Assembly: GCA_035689185.1 (NCBI GenBank)
Contig: DASSLY010000033.1
Coordinates: forward strand, 1-64,000
Direction of reading: 5' to 3'
DNA from: DASSLY01 sp035689185
GTDB taxonomy: Bacteria > Actinomycetota > Actinomycetes > Actinomycetales > Dermatophilaceae
Length of the DNA stretch: 64,000 bases
Below are positions 32,966 to 41,964 of this stretch, piece by piece (within the stretch, counting starts at the first letter, position 1; every line of letters begins with the position of its first letter). A program made the translations under genes and the position numbers. The notes under the pieces were generated by a model, which worked only from the letters and a program-made list of their open reading frames with translations, was not told the origin of the DNA and did not search any database.

Positions 32966-34357
32966 GTGAAGAGTGCCGTCGAGACCCTCAACCCGACCCG
33001 GGTGAAGCTGACCGTCGAGGTCCCCTTCGCCGAGCTCAAGCCGAGCCTCGACGCGGCATACAAGAGCATCGGCAGCCAGATCCAGGTGCCCGGGTTCCGC
33101 AAGGGCAAGGTCCCGGCGCGGATCATCGACCAGCGGGTCGGTCGTGGCGCGGTGCTGCAGGAGGCGGTGAACGAGGCGCTGCCGCGGTTCTATGGCGAGG
33201 CCGTCGAGCAGGCCAAGGTCCGCCCGCTGGGCCAGCCCGAGGTGGACATCACCGAGGCGCCTGTGCAGGACGGCCAGGACCTGAAGTTCACCGCCGAGGT
33301 CGACGTCCGGCCCGCGCTCACCCTGCCCGACCTGGACGGCATCCAGGTGCAGGTGGACCCGGTGGACGAGGACGCGGAGCAGGACCAGGCCCGGGAGCGG
33401 ATGGCCGAGCTGCGGGCCCGTTTCGGCACTCTGACCGGCGTGGACCGGCCGGCGACCACCGGCGACGTCGTAACCCTCGACCTCGGGGCGCAGATCGGTG
33501 GGGAGGTCATCGACCAGGTCAGCGGGGTGTCCTACGAGGTCGGCTCGGAGGAGATGGTAGAGGGCATGGACGCGGAGCTGGAGGGGATGAGCGCGGGGGA
33601 GAGGAAGACGTTCCAGGCTCCGTTGGGCGGCGGTGAGCACGCGGGCGAGCCGGCCGAGGTGACCGTGACGGTCCAGTCGGTGAAGGAGCGGATCCTGCCC
33701 GACCTCGACGACGAGTTCGCCCAGCTGGCATCAGAGTTCGACACCATCGGCGAGCTGGAGGCGGACCTGCGCACGCAGGCGAGGCGGGCGCTGCGGTTCC
33801 GGCAGGGCGCCCAGGCCCGGGACAAGCTGCTGGAGCACCTGCTCGACACGGTCGAGATCCCCGTCCCGGAGGCCGTGGTGAAGGCCGAGGTGGACCATCA
33901 CCTGGAGGGCGAGGACCGGCTGGAGGACGAGGAGCACCGGGCCGAGGTCGACGAGCAGACCCGGAACGCGCTGCGCCGGCAGCTGCTGCTCGACGCGGTC
34001 GCCGAGCAGGTCAAGGTCAGCGTCGGCCAGCAGGAGGTCATCGAGTACCTCCTGCTGTCGGCCCAGCAGTACGGGATGGACCCGAACGAGTACGCCAAGG
34101 CGATCGACGAGGGCAACCAGATCCCCGCGGTCGTCGCCGAGGTGGCCCGGCGCAAGGCGCTGGTCTCGGTGCTGGACAAGGCGGTCGTGACCGACACCGC
34201 CGGGAACGCTGTCGACCTGGCCAGCCTGGATGCCGAGCTGGCGGCCGCCGACGACACGGGCGACGACAGGGCGGACGACACGGCGGACGACACGGCGGAC
34301 GACACGGCCGATGACATGGACGCTGACGCGGCGGACGAGGCCCGGCCGGCCCGCTGA
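32966..34357 (+). CDS. tig: Trigger factor, ribosome-associated chaperone/prolyl isomerase
   Basis: 463 residues. The N-terminal ribosome-binding domain carries VPGFRKGKVPARII (the FRK signature), the PPIase domain lies around 160-245, and the long C-terminal helical arms follow. It binds nascent chains at the exit tunnel. The start MKSAVETLNPTRVKLTVEVPF is typical for actinobacteria. The extreme C-terminus is an acidic repeat (DDTADDTADDTADD) encoded by a 12-bp tandem repeat at 34271-34306. The neighbours clpP1-clpP2-clpX form the classic tig-clp block. Confidence 0.97.
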   Translation: MKSAVETLNPTRVKLTVEVPFAELKPSLDAAYKSIGSQIQVPGFRKGKVPARIIDQRVGRGAVLQEAVNEALPRFYGEAVEQAKVRPLGQPEVDITEAPVQDGQDLKFTAEVDVRPALTLPDLDGIQVQVDPVDEDAEQDQARERMAELRARFGTLTGVDRPATTGDVVTLDLGAQIGGEVIDQVSGVSYEVGSEEMVEGMDAELEGMSAGERKTFQAPLGGGEHAGEPAEVTVTVQSVKERILPDLDDEFAQLASEFDTIGELEADLRTQARRALRFRQGAQARDKLLEHLLDTVEIPVPEAVVKAEVDHHLEGEDRLEDEEHRAEVDEQTRNALRRQLLLDAVAEQVKVSVGQQEVIEYLLLSAQQYGMDPNEYAKAIDEGNQIPAVVAEVARRKALVSVLDKAVVTDTAGNAVDLASLDAELAAADDTGDDRADDTADDTADDTADDMDADAADEARPAR

Positions 34358-34384
34358 GCCAGCCGCGCGGCATACCCGCCTGGC

Positions 34385-34432
34385 CGGTGCCTGGTCGGTG
34401 CCTCGTTGGTGCCTGGTCGGTGCCTGGTCGTG
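34385..34432. repeat. Tandem repeat GGTGCCTGGTC between tig and clpP1
   Basis: Four to five imperfect copies of a 10-11 bp unit right after the tig stop. Not coding; could be a length-variable tract in the clp promoter region. Confidence 0.6.
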
Positions 34433-34539
34433 CCGCGTTGTGCGCTGACGGCGAACAGGCCCCGGTCGCGGGACTGCCGGCCTGGAACCGGACGTTAGGG
34501 TCAACGAACGGCCCCCCGAGCAGCGCAGGAGAGACGACA

Positions 34540-35154
34540 GTGGCGACCACCCCGCAACTTGCGGCCAACGGCCAGATGGTCGGCCTGGACGACCACATCT
34601 ACAACCGGTTGCTCAAGGAGCGCATCATCTTCCTTGGCTCCGAGGTCCGGGATGAGAACGCCAACGCGATCTGCGCGCAGCTGCTGCTGCTCGCCGCCGA
34701 GGACCCGACCAGCGACATCTGGCTCTATATCAACTCTCCCGGCGGCTCGGTCACCGCGGGGATGGCCATCTTCGACACCATGCAGTGGGTGCCCAACGAC
34801 GTGGCGACCGTCGCCATGGGGCTGGCCGCGAGCATGGGCCAGTTCCTGCTGAGCGCGGGCGCCAAGGGCAAGCGCTTCGCCACCCCGCACGCGCGGGTGA
34901 TGATGCACCAGCCCTCGGGCGGGATCGGCGGCACGGCCTCGGATATCAAGATCCAGGCCGAGCAGATGCTGTTCATCAAGAGGCAGATGGCCGCGCTGAT
35001 CGCCGAGCACACCGGCCAGAGCGTCGAGCAGATCGAGAAGGACTCCGACCGGGACCGCTGGTTCACCGCGGAGGAGGCCCGCGAGTACGGCTTCGTCGAC
35101 CACGTGTACACCAACGCCGGGCAGACGCCAGGCGGCGGCGGCACCGGCGCCTAA
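34540..35154 (+). CDS. clpP1: ATP-dependent Clp protease proteolytic subunit 1
   Basis: 204-residue serine protease subunit. The catalytic triad is Ser in GLAASMGQF, His in MMHQPSGG and Asp in DSDRDRWFT. The oxyanion region INSPGGSVTAG is conserved. In actinobacteria two different ClpP rings assemble into one tetradecamer that ClpX or ClpC feeds. GTG 34540 follows a GCAGGAGAG ribosome site. Five bases separate it from clpP2. Confidence 0.96.
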   Translation: MATTPQLAANGQMVGLDDHIYNRLLKERIIFLGSEVRDENANAICAQLLLLAAEDPTSDIWLYINSPGGSVTAGMAIFDTMQWVPNDVATVAMGLAASMGQFLLSAGAKGKRFATPHARVMMHQPSGGIGGTASDIKIQAEQMLFIKRQMAALIAEHTGQSVEQIEKDSDRDRWFTAEEAREYGFVDHVYTNAGQTPGGGGTGA

Positions 35155-35159
35155 CGACC

Positions 35160-35834
35160 ATGGAGACCCCGATGAACCACAACTTGTATGCCGGCGGCGG
35201 CCGGCCTGCCAGCATCGCCGCCCCGTCCAGCCGGTACATCCTGCCGCAGTTCGAGGAGCGCACCTCCTATGGCATGAAGCGGCTGGACCCCTACACCAAG
35301 CTGTTCGAGGACCGGATCATCTTCCTGGGCGTGCAGGTGGACGACGCCTCGGCCGACGACATCATCGCCCAGCTCATCGTGCTGGAGAGCCAGGACCCGG
35401 ACCGCGACATCCTGTTCTACATCAACTCCCCGGGCGGCTCGTTCACCGCGCTGACGGCGATCTACGACACGATGCAGTACGTCCGCCCGGACATCCAGAC
35501 CTACTGCCTGGGCCAGGCCGCCTCCGCGGCTGCCGTGCTGCTGGGGGCAGGCGCCAAGGGCAAGCGATACGCGCTGCCGAACGCCCGGATCCTCATCCAC
35601 CAGCCGGCGATGGAGGGCATGGGCGGGATGGCCAGCGACCTGGAGATCACCGCCCGAGAGGTGCTCCGGATGCGCAGCTGGCTGGAGGAGACCCTCTCCA
35701 CGCACTCCGGCCGCACCATCGAACAGGTGCAGCAGGACATCGAGCGGGACAAGATCCTCACCGCGGAGCAGGCGGTCGAGTACGGTCTGGTCGACGAGGT
35801 GCTCGCCTCCCGCAAGGCGTCGCTGCAGGCGTAG
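35160..35834 (+). CDS. clpP2: ATP-dependent Clp protease proteolytic subunit 2
   Basis: 224 residues with Ser in GQAASAAAVLL, His in LIHQPAMEG and Asp in DIERDKILT. The N-terminal ~30 residues (to SSRYILPQFEERTSYG) are longer than in ClpP1, as in mycobacterial ClpP2, and are likely a processed propeptide. The start may be ATG 35160 or 35172. It forms the mixed ClpP1P2 chamber with the preceding gene, and clpX follows after 168 bp. Confidence 0.96.
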   Translation: METPMNHNLYAGGGRPASIAAPSSRYILPQFEERTSYGMKRLDPYTKLFEDRIIFLGVQVDDASADDIIAQLIVLESQDPDRDILFYINSPGGSFTALTAIYDTMQYVRPDIQTYCLGQAASAAAVLLGAGAKGKRYALPNARILIHQPAMEGMGGMASDLEITAREVLRMRSWLEETLSTHSGRTIEQVQQDIERDKILTAEQAVEYGLVDEVLASRKASLQA

Positions 35835-36002
35835 CGACGGCTGTCCTTCGTGGCGGTCCCGCCCGTCCGTCCCCGCTGTTTGTCCGCCCACGGCGGAAGA
35901 CCGGTGACGGGGGTCCGACACCGGCGTTCAATGGAGCAGGTGAGTGGGGTCTGGCGGTAGCGTCAGCCCGTTGGCAGACCCGATGCAGGAGGAGGACACC
36001 GC

Positions 36003-37298
36003 GTGGCCCGCATCGGTGACGGCGGCGACCTGCTGAAGTGCTCCTTCTGCGGGAAGAGCCAGAAGCAGGTCAAGAAGCTCATCGCTGGCCCGGGGGTGTA
36101 CATCTGCGACGAGTGCATCGACCTGTGCAACGAGATCATCGAGGAGGAGCTCGCCGAGTCCGCCGACCTGGGCCTGGACGAGCTGCCGAAGCCGCGGGAG
36201 ATCTTCGACTTCCTGGAGCAGTTCGTCATCGGCCAGGACCCGGCCAAGCGGGCGCTGGCCGTCGCCGTCTACAACCACTACAAGCGGATCCAGGCCAGCG
36301 AGACCACCGGTTCGTCCGTGACCAAGAAGGAGGCCGACCACGTCGACATCGCCAAGTCGAACATCCTGCTCATCGGCCCCACCGGCTGCGGCAAGACCTA
36401 CCTGGCTCAGACGCTGGCGCGGATGCTGAACGTGCCGTTCGCCATCGCGGACGCCACCGCGCTCACCGAGGCCGGCTACGTCGGTGAGGACGTGGAGAAC
36501 ATCCTGTTGAAGTTGATCCAGGCCGCCGACTATGACGTGAAGAAGGCCGAGACCGGGATCATCTACATCGACGAGGTCGACAAGATCGCCCGGAAGTCGG
36601 AGAACCCCTCGATCACCCGGGACGTGTCCGGGGAGGGCGTGCAGCAGGCGCTGCTGAAGATCCTCGAGGGCACGACCGCGTCGGTGCCGCCACAGGGCGG
36701 CCGCAAGCACCCGCACCAGGAGTTCATCCAGATCGACACCACCAACGTGCTGTTCATCGTCGGGGGCGCGTTCGCCGGGCTGGAGAAGCTCATCGAAGCC
36801 CGGTCGGGCCAGAAGGGGCTGGGCTTCGGCTCCCAGTTGCACTCGGCCAAGGACCTCGGGGAGTCCTACGGCGATGTGATGCCGGAGGACCTGATGAAGT
36901 TCGGGCTGATCCCGGAGTTCATCGGCCGGCTGCCGGTGATCACGACCGTGTCGCCACTGGACCAGGCGGCGCTGGTGCGCATCCTGACCGAGCCGCGCAA
37001 CGCCTTGGTGAAGCAGTACAAGCGCATGTTCGAGATCGACGGGGTCGAGCTGGAGTTCACCCGCGACGCGATCGAAGCGGTGGCCGACCAGGCGCTGCTG
37101 CGGGGGACGGGGGCCCGGGGGCTGCGGGCGATCATGGAGGAGGTCCTGCTGCCGGTGATGTTCGACGTCCCCAGTGACGACGACATCGCCCGCGTCGTGG
37201 TGACCCGCGAGGTCGTGCTGGACAACGTCAACCCGACCATCGTTCGGCGTGAGGTGCCGGCGCGGCCGAAGCGCGCGCCGCGCAAGGAGTCCGCCTAG
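36003..37298 (+). CDS. clpX: ATP-dependent unfoldase ClpX
   Basis: 431-residue AAA+ ring protein delivering substrates to ClpP. The N-terminal C4 zinc-binding domain is CSFCGKSQ...CDECIDLC. Walker A GPTGCGKTYLAQ, Walker B IIYIDEVDKIA, the pore-loop RKH in GGRKHPHQEF and the ClpP-docking loop near KGLGFGSQ follow, then the sensor II region GARGLRAIMEE. GTG 36003 is preceded by GGAGGAGGA. There is a leader of over 100 bp after clpP2, so it may also have its own promoter. Confidence 0.97.
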   Translation: MARIGDGGDLLKCSFCGKSQKQVKKLIAGPGVYICDECIDLCNEIIEEELAESADLGLDELPKPREIFDFLEQFVIGQDPAKRALAVAVYNHYKRIQASETTGSSVTKKEADHVDIAKSNILLIGPTGCGKTYLAQTLARMLNVPFAIADATALTEAGYVGEDVENILLKLIQAADYDVKKAETGIIYIDEVDKIARKSENPSITRDVSGEGVQQALLKILEGTTASVPPQGGRKHPHQEFIQIDTTNVLFIVGGAFAGLEKLIEARSGQKGLGFGSQLHSAKDLGESYGDVMPEDLMKFGLIPEFIGRLPVITTVSPLDQAALVRILTEPRNALVKQYKRMFEIDGVELEFTRDAIEAVADQALLRGTGARGLRAIMEEVLLPVMFDVPSDDDIARVVVTREVVLDNVNPTIVRREVPARPKRAPRKESA

Positions 37299-37335
37299 TC
37301 ACCAGGGGCGCACCGTCACCGCCGGTCCGGGCCGA

Positions 37336-37647
37336 TCACGAGTCGTCGCCGCCCGCCGCCAGGTCCCTGCGCAGCGCCTCGTTCTCGTCCTGCAGGTCCA
37401 GCACGAGCGCGATCCCGGCGAGGTTGACCCCGTCGTCCAGCAGGGCGGCGATTCGTCGTAGCCGCTGCAGGTCGTCGCGGCTGTAGCGCCGCGTGCCACC
37501 GTCCGAGCGCCCCGGCTCAAGCAGCCCCCGCCGCTCGTAGAGGCGCAGCGTGTGCGTCCCCATCCCGACCAGCTCGGCGGCCACCGAGATGCCGTAGACC
37601 CCGCGGGAGGCGTCGCCCTCGGGGGCGGGCAGCGCCGGCTCAGCCAT
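37336..37647 (-). CDS. hspR: MerR-family regulator, HspR-like
   Basis: 103 residues: a MerR-type winged helix (YGISVAAELVGMGTHTLRLYERRGLLEPGRSDGGTRRYSRDDLQRL) followed by a short coiled coil. This is the HspR type, which represses heat-shock genes and is relieved by DnaK or heat. It is divergent from an hsp20 gene with a 152-bp gap holding palindromes, so it likely controls that gene and itself. The symbol is by resemblance and context; no dnaK is nearby. Confidence 0.75.
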   Translation of the reverse strand: MAEPALPAPEGDASRGVYGISVAAELVGMGTHTLRLYERRGLLEPGRSDGGTRRYSRDDLQRLRRIAALLDDGVNLAGIALVLDLQDENEALRRDLAAGGDDS

Positions 37648-37685
37648 CGTCGCTCACCTCCCGGGGGTTGATTCTCTGACTCGGA

Positions 37686-37697
37686 CGAGTATACTCG
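37686..37697. promoter_or_regulatory. 12-bp palindrome CGAGTATACTCG, HAIR-like operator
   Basis: Perfect dyad between hspR and hsp20, flanked by another ACTC half-site (ACTCGGACGAGT overlaps it). HspR sites (HAIR) are built from CTTGAGT/ACTCAAG halves; the GAGT/ACTC cores are present but the spacing differs. Confidence 0.4.
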
Positions 37698-37799
37698 ATG
37701 TAGATCGTCTGAGACAGATCTTCTGCCTCAACGATCCGTGGGACAGGACAACAACGCATGGTCGGCCACAAGCCGACCGACCGGTTGGAGGTGGAGTTC

Positions 37800-38222
37800 A
37801 TGTTGATGCGCACCGACCCCTTCCGCGAACTCGACCGGCTCAGCCAGCAGGTCTTCGGTACCGCCGCGCGCCCGACCGTCATGCCGATGGACGCCTGGCG
37901 CGAGGGGGAGGAGTTCGTGGTCGAGTTCGACCTGCCCGGGGTGGACCCCGGCTCGATCGACCTGGACGTGGAGCGCAACGTGCTCACCGTGAAGGCCGAA
38001 CGGCCGATGCGGGAGGGCCTGGAGGAGATGGTCGCGGCCGAGCGGGCCCGGGGAGTGTTCAGCCGGCAGCTCATTCTCGGGGACAACCTTGATGCCGAGA
38101 AGGTCGCTGCGGCGTACGACCGGGGTGTGCTCACCCTGCGGATCCCCGTGGCCGAGAAGGCCAAGCCGCGCAAGATCGAGGTCCAGTCCGGTGAGACCAT
38201 CCGGCAGGAGATCGGCGCCTGA
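37800..38222 (+). CDS. hsp20: Small heat-shock protein, Hsp20/alpha-crystallin
   Basis: 140-residue cytosolic holdase that keeps unfolded proteins soluble. The alpha-crystallin domain runs from MDAWREGEEFVVEFDLPGV through the closing AAAYDRGVLTLRIPVAEKAKPRKIEV, including the conserved GVL before the C-terminal strand. ATG 37800 (MLMRTDPFRELDRL) is chosen because GGTTGGAGGTGGAG precedes it; the in-frame ATG 37758 would add an atypical 14 residues. Divergent from the HspR-like gene and probably repressed by it. Confidence 0.92.
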   Translation: MLMRTDPFRELDRLSQQVFGTAARPTVMPMDAWREGEEFVVEFDLPGVDPGSIDLDVERNVLTVKAERPMREGLEEMVAAERARGVFSRQLILGDNLDAEKVAAAYDRGVLTLRIPVAEKAKPRKIEVQSGETIRQEIGA

Positions 38223-38471
38223 CCGGCCTCGCCCTCGGACCCAGCGGGTCTGTCCGGGCAGGGCTCGGGCAGGCCCGCTCGGCTTGTGCGGCGAGCTGCG
38301 GCAACCCGCCCGGCTCCCCCCGGCCGGCACCTCGCGGATGCGACCGGCGCGGCCCGGCCAGCCCCGCGACGCGGACGAGCGCTGCTGCCGCGGGAGCAGC
38401 GGGAGAGGGCCGCGGTGGGGAATTGCCCGCGCTGGCCGGAGCCCGCTGGACGGGCCAACCGGCCGGGGGCC

Positions 38472-38477
38472 CACAAT
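38472..38477 (+). promoter_or_regulatory. -10 box (CACAAT) for leaderless transcript
   Basis: CACAAT ends 6 nt before GTG 38484 with no ribosome site in between. Confidence 0.4.
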
Positions 38478-38483
38478 GAGGGC

Positions 38484-39122
38484 GTGAGACCTGACCCGCC
38501 GTTCCGGCTGACGCCGCAGTCCGGGGGTCCGATCCAGCAGAGCCCGGTCACCTGCGGTTCCGCCTCGCTCACGGTCGCCCGGATGCTCGTCAACCCCGCC
38601 TTCGCGCGCTGGCTGGTGAGCGGCGTCCGCACCGGCCAGAAGCCCGACCCGAGGACCGAGCCGCAACGGTTCGCCGAGTACGAGCGGGTTGTGATGCGGC
38701 GGACCAACGGCCTGGTCAGGGCCGGCGGCCGGCTCAACCTGCCGTGGCCGCGGGCGCTGGGCACGCCGCCGTGGGGAGCACGGGCCGAGCTCGAACATGG
38801 CGCCGCCACGCCAGGCGTCCGCTACCAGACTCGGCTGGTCCGGCTCGGTGCCCCGGCCCGGCTGCGGTCCTGGTATGCCGCGCTCGTCCACCTCGTCGAC
38901 GAGGGTCGCCCCGCGCTGCTCTTCGTGGGCAGCCGGTGGCTGCCGCGGCACGTGGCACTGGTCCTGCCCGGCGCCGGCGACCGCGTTCTCGACATCTACG
39001 ATCCCGCGACCGGCACGGTGAGCGAGCTGCCGGTGCAGCCGTTCGCCGACCGGCGGCTGCGCGTCGCCGGGTGGGACGTGCCCTGGTTCGTCGTCCAGCC
39101 GCGCCGCCGCGGGCCGGAGTAG
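38484..39122 (+). CDS. Putative papain-like (C39-like) cysteine-peptidase-fold protein
   Basis: 212 residues with no signal peptide. The N-terminal QQSPVTCGSASLTVARML matches the Gln...Cys start of papain-like and C39 peptidases, and the later RHVALVLPGAGDRVLDIYDPATG gives a His followed by the Asp of a DPATG strand, so a Cys-His-Asp triad is possible. The middle, with WPRALGTPPWG, is unassigned. No substrate or partner evident. It could also be an inactive relative. A terminator follows its stop. Confidence 0.55.
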   Translation: MRPDPPFRLTPQSGGPIQQSPVTCGSASLTVARMLVNPAFARWLVSGVRTGQKPDPRTEPQRFAEYERVVMRRTNGLVRAGGRLNLPWPRALGTPPWGARAELEHGAATPGVRYQTRLVRLGAPARLRSWYAALVHLVDEGRPALLFVGSRWLPRHVALVLPGAGDRVLDIYDPATGTVSELPVQPFADRRLRVAGWDVPWFVVQPRRRGPE

Positions 39123-39135
39123 CCGCCCGCCGGGT

Positions 39136-39160
39136 GCGCCCACCCCAAGCCGGTGGGCGC
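39136..39160 (+). terminator. Hairpin terminator
   Basis: Perfect 9-bp stem GCGCCCACC/GGTGGGCGC with a 7-nt loop, 13 bp after the preceding stop; no U-run. Confidence 0.65.
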
Positions 39161-39301
39161 TGGCGCGGGCTGCGCCGGGTAGCGCCGAGTTGCCGTTAGG
39201 GAACCAGGGCAACCCGGTACGACCAGGCGCCGGCGGGCGCGATGAGGGCAGGAGTGCCATAGTCGGAAGGTTCAGAATCGGACATTCGGAGCGAACGGGG
39301 T

Positions 39302-40972
39302 GTGGCGATGGTGTTCGCGGACCAGACCAGCGTGCTGCAGTTCGACCTGTCGGTGGTGGACTGGACCTTGATGGCGATCTACTTCGCCTTCGTCATCGGC
39401 ATCGGCTTCATCCTGCGCCGGGTGATGACGTCCTCGCTCGACTTCTTCCTGTCCGGACGGTCGCTGCCTGCGTGGATCACCGGGATCGGCTTCATCTCCG
39501 CCAACATCGGCGCCGTGGAACTGCTCGGCCAGTCCGCAAGCGGAGCGCAGTACGGCGCCGCGATGCTGCACTACTTCTGGATCGGCGCGATCCCGGCGAT
39601 GGTCTTCCTCGGCATCGTGATGATGCCGTTCTACTACGGGTCCAAGGTTCGCAGCGTGCCGGAGTACCTCCGGCTGCGCTTCGACCCCAAGGCCCACCTC
39701 ATCAACGCCGTCACCTTCGTCGTCGGCAGCATGCTCATCGCCGGGGTCAACCTCTATGCCCTGGCGATCGTGCTGGAGGCGCTGCTGGGCATTCCGCTGG
39801 CCGTCGCCATCGTCATGTCCGCGGTCTTCGTGCTCTCCTACATCCTGCTGGGCGGCCTGACCAGCGCCATCTACAACGAGGTCATGCAGTTCTTCGTCGT
39901 GATGATCGGGATGGTGCCGCTGGTCGTCATCGCGCTGAAGAAGGTCGGTGGCATGGGCGCGCTGGCCGAGAACCTGCGTGCCTCCCACGGCAACGACTTC
40001 GTCTCCCCGTGGTCGGGGACCGCCGTCGGCGGAGGCAACCCCGTCGGCGACTGGGTCGGCATACTGCTGGGTCTGACGTTCTGCCTCTCCTTCGGGTACT
40101 GGACCACCAACTTCGCCGAGGTGCAGCGGGCGATGGCCGCCAAGGACCAGCACTCGGCCCGGCTGACGCCCATCATCGGCGCCTACCCCAAGGCCATCGT
40201 CCCGCTGATCTCGGTGCTGCCCGGCATGGCCGCCGTCGTGCTGCTGCCGGGCATCGGCAGGGAGGGCGGCGCGTTGGAGTACAACCAGGCGATCCCGGCG
40301 CTGATGTCCCAGTTCCTGCCGCAGGGGGCGCTGGGGATCGCCGTCACCGGGCTGCTCGCCGCGTTCATGGCCGGGATGGCCGCCAACGTCTCCAGCTTCA
40401 ACGCGGTGTTCACCTACGACCTGTGGCAGGACTACATCCGCCCCGGCCGGCCGGACCGGTACTACCTCAAGGTGGGGCGCTGGGCCACCGTGGGCGGGGT
40501 CGGGATCGCGATCCTCACCGCGTTCATCGCGGTCAACTTCAGCAACATCTCCAACTACCTGCAGACGCTGTTCTCCTTCTTCAACGTGCCGCTGTTCTGC
40601 GCGTTCATCATCGGCATGTTCTGGAAGCGGGCCAGCCGGAGCGCCGGCTTCTGGGGGATCCTGGTCGGCACGGTGACTGCGGTCACCGTGTACTTCCTCT
40701 ACCAGGCCGATGTCCTGCGCTACCGCAGCGACCTGCAGGAGACCATGTGGGGCTCCATCTTCGCCTTCTCCGCCGGCGCGGTCGCCATGGTCGTCGTCTC
40801 CCTGCGGGAGCCGAGGAAGACCGACGCGGAACTGCACGGCCTGGTCTACGGGATGGAGATCCACGACGCCTCGGACGCCGTCCGGTACGCGTGGTACCGC
40901 AGCCCGATCGTGCTCGGCGTCGGCGTCCTGCTGGTGAACGTCGCGCTCTACGTGTATGTCGCAAGCCTCTGA
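39302..40972 (+). CDS. Sodium:solute symporter family transporter
   Basis: 556-residue Na+-coupled transporter of the SSS family. About 13-14 hydrophobic spans begin at VVDWTLMAIYFAFVIGIGFIL. Family marks include SSLDFFLSGRSLPAWITGIGFISANIGAVELLG near the N-terminus and the GLLAAFMAGMAANVSSFNAVFTYDLW region in TM8, where the Na2-site Ser residues lie. The substrate is unknown; a sugar or carboxylate is possible. GTG 39302 is preferred, 10 nt after a GGAG. A two-span partner and a UspA gene follow on the same strand. Confidence 0.88.
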   Translation: MAMVFADQTSVLQFDLSVVDWTLMAIYFAFVIGIGFILRRVMTSSLDFFLSGRSLPAWITGIGFISANIGAVELLGQSASGAQYGAAMLHYFWIGAIPAMVFLGIVMMPFYYGSKVRSVPEYLRLRFDPKAHLINAVTFVVGSMLIAGVNLYALAIVLEALLGIPLAVAIVMSAVFVLSYILLGGLTSAIYNEVMQFFVVMIGMVPLVVIALKKVGGMGALAENLRASHGNDFVSPWSGTAVGGGNPVGDWVGILLGLTFCLSFGYWTTNFAEVQRAMAAKDQHSARLTPIIGAYPKAIVPLISVLPGMAAVVLLPGIGREGGALEYNQAIPALMSQFLPQGALGIAVTGLLAAFMAGMAANVSSFNAVFTYDLWQDYIRPGRPDRYYLKVGRWATVGGVGIAILTAFIAVNFSNISNYLQTLFSFFNVPLFCAFIIGMFWKRASRSAGFWGILVGTVTAVTVYFLYQADVLRYRSDLQETMWGSIFAFSAGAVAMVVVSLREPRKTDAELHGLVYGMEIHDASDAVRYAWYRSPIVLGVGVLLVNVALYVYVASL

Positions 40973-41023
40973 CAGAGTCGCCAACACTGCCCGGTCCACG
41001 GGCGGAGCACCGAGGAGCCAACC

Positions 41024-41332
41024 ATGACCTCACCGATGGAACACGAGGGCGAGAGCAACACCGAGCTGCTTGCCCGGTTGCTTGACCTGCGCACGATCGT
41101 CGGGCTGCTGTTCCTCATCTTCGGCATCCTGGTGACCCCGGTCGGCCTGTCCGCCTCCGACGCCGACATCGCCAAGGCCGACGGGATCAACATCTCGCTG
41201 TGGATGGGCCTGTTCATGCTCGTCGTCGCGGCGGTCTTCATCGTCTGGATGCTCCTCGTGCCGCCGGAGCTGACCCAGGGCCACCAGGTCACCGAGGACG
41301 ACCTGCCGGAGCAGATGCGGCACCACCACTAG
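41024..41332 (+). CDS. Small two-span membrane protein downstream of symporter
   Basis: 102 residues. Two hydrophobic helices (TIVGLLFLIFGILVTPVGL and ISLWMGLFMLVVAAVFIVWML) are separated by a short polar loop; both ends are polar, with a His-rich C-terminus. Its place 51 bp after the symporter and a ribosome site (GAGGAG) suggest an accessory subunit, as SSS transporters often have a small membrane partner. No named family recognised. Confidence 0.7.
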   Translation: MTSPMEHEGESNTELLARLLDLRTIVGLLFLIFGILVTPVGLSASDADIAKADGINISLWMGLFMLVVAAVFIVWMLLVPPELTQGHQVTEDDLPEQMRHHH

Positions 41333-41379
41333 CCGCCCCACCGGATCACCACCGCAGCCCGACCCTTCGAGGAGGAGCG

Positions 41380-41829
41380 ATGTCGTACGCGAGGATCGTC
41401 GTCGGCACCGACGGCTCCGAGCCGTCCCTGGTGGCCGTGGGACGGGCGGCCGAGCTGGCGGCCAGCGAACACGCGGAGCTCGAGGTGGTCTGCGCCTACC
41501 ACCCGATGAGAGCCCGGGAGCAGGCGCGGGTGACGACGGGCCTGGACGACACCCGGCGCCGGGTCACCGGCACCGTCGCGGCGCAGCAGGCCCTCGACGC
41601 CGCCCTCCGGCGCGCCGAGAGCGCCGGCGCCACGGTCCACGGGCGGCTCGCCGAGGGTGACGCCGTCGAGACGATCCTGGCGGCCGCGAAGCAGTCCGCG
41701 GCGGAGCTCGTCGTGGTCGGCAGCACCGGCATCAACTCGATCAAGGGCCGGCTGCTGGGGTCGGTTCCCTCGTTGGTGGTGCACCGGGCCACCTGCGACG
41801 TGCTGATCGTCTACGCCTCCGACACCTGA
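41380..41829 (+). CDS. Universal stress protein, UspA family
   Basis: 149-residue single-domain UspA. It begins YARIVVGTDGSEPSL and ends with the ATP-binding pattern VVVGSTGINSIKGRLLGSVPSLVVHRA, so it probably binds ATP. GGAGGAGCG precedes the ATG. It closes the symporter gene group; a regulatory link with the transporter is plausible but unproven. Confidence 0.9.
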   Translation: MSYARIVVGTDGSEPSLVAVGRAAELAASEHAELEVVCAYHPMRAREQARVTTGLDDTRRRVTGTVAAQQALDAALRRAESAGATVHGRLAEGDAVETILAAAKQSAAELVVVGSTGINSIKGRLLGSVPSLVVHRATCDVLIVYASDT

Positions 41830-41952
41830 CGCGCCAGCCCGCTCGCCGCTCCCCGTCCGCACCATGGCGACCAGCTGCTCGATCCCTTCGGCGCCTCGCG
41901 GATCTTGCGATCCCCCGACCCGTCAGTGGAGGGCGGCATACCCAGTCCTCCG

Positions 41953-41958
41953 TAGGCT
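41953..41958 (+). promoter_or_regulatory. -10 box (TAGGCT) for leaderless GH26 gene
   Basis: TAGGCT ends 6 nt before ATG 41965. Confidence 0.4.
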
Positions 41959-41964
41959 GCCGGC

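Noticed and set aside
30680..33640. Very long minus-strand frame spanning tig, the oxidoreductase and tRNA-Pro
   Set aside because: It crosses several real genes in the wrong frame and is an effect of high GC content.
39180..39240. ydaO-type (c-di-AMP) riboswitch because of GGGAACC
   Set aside because: The other conserved blocks of that riboswitch are not present in order.
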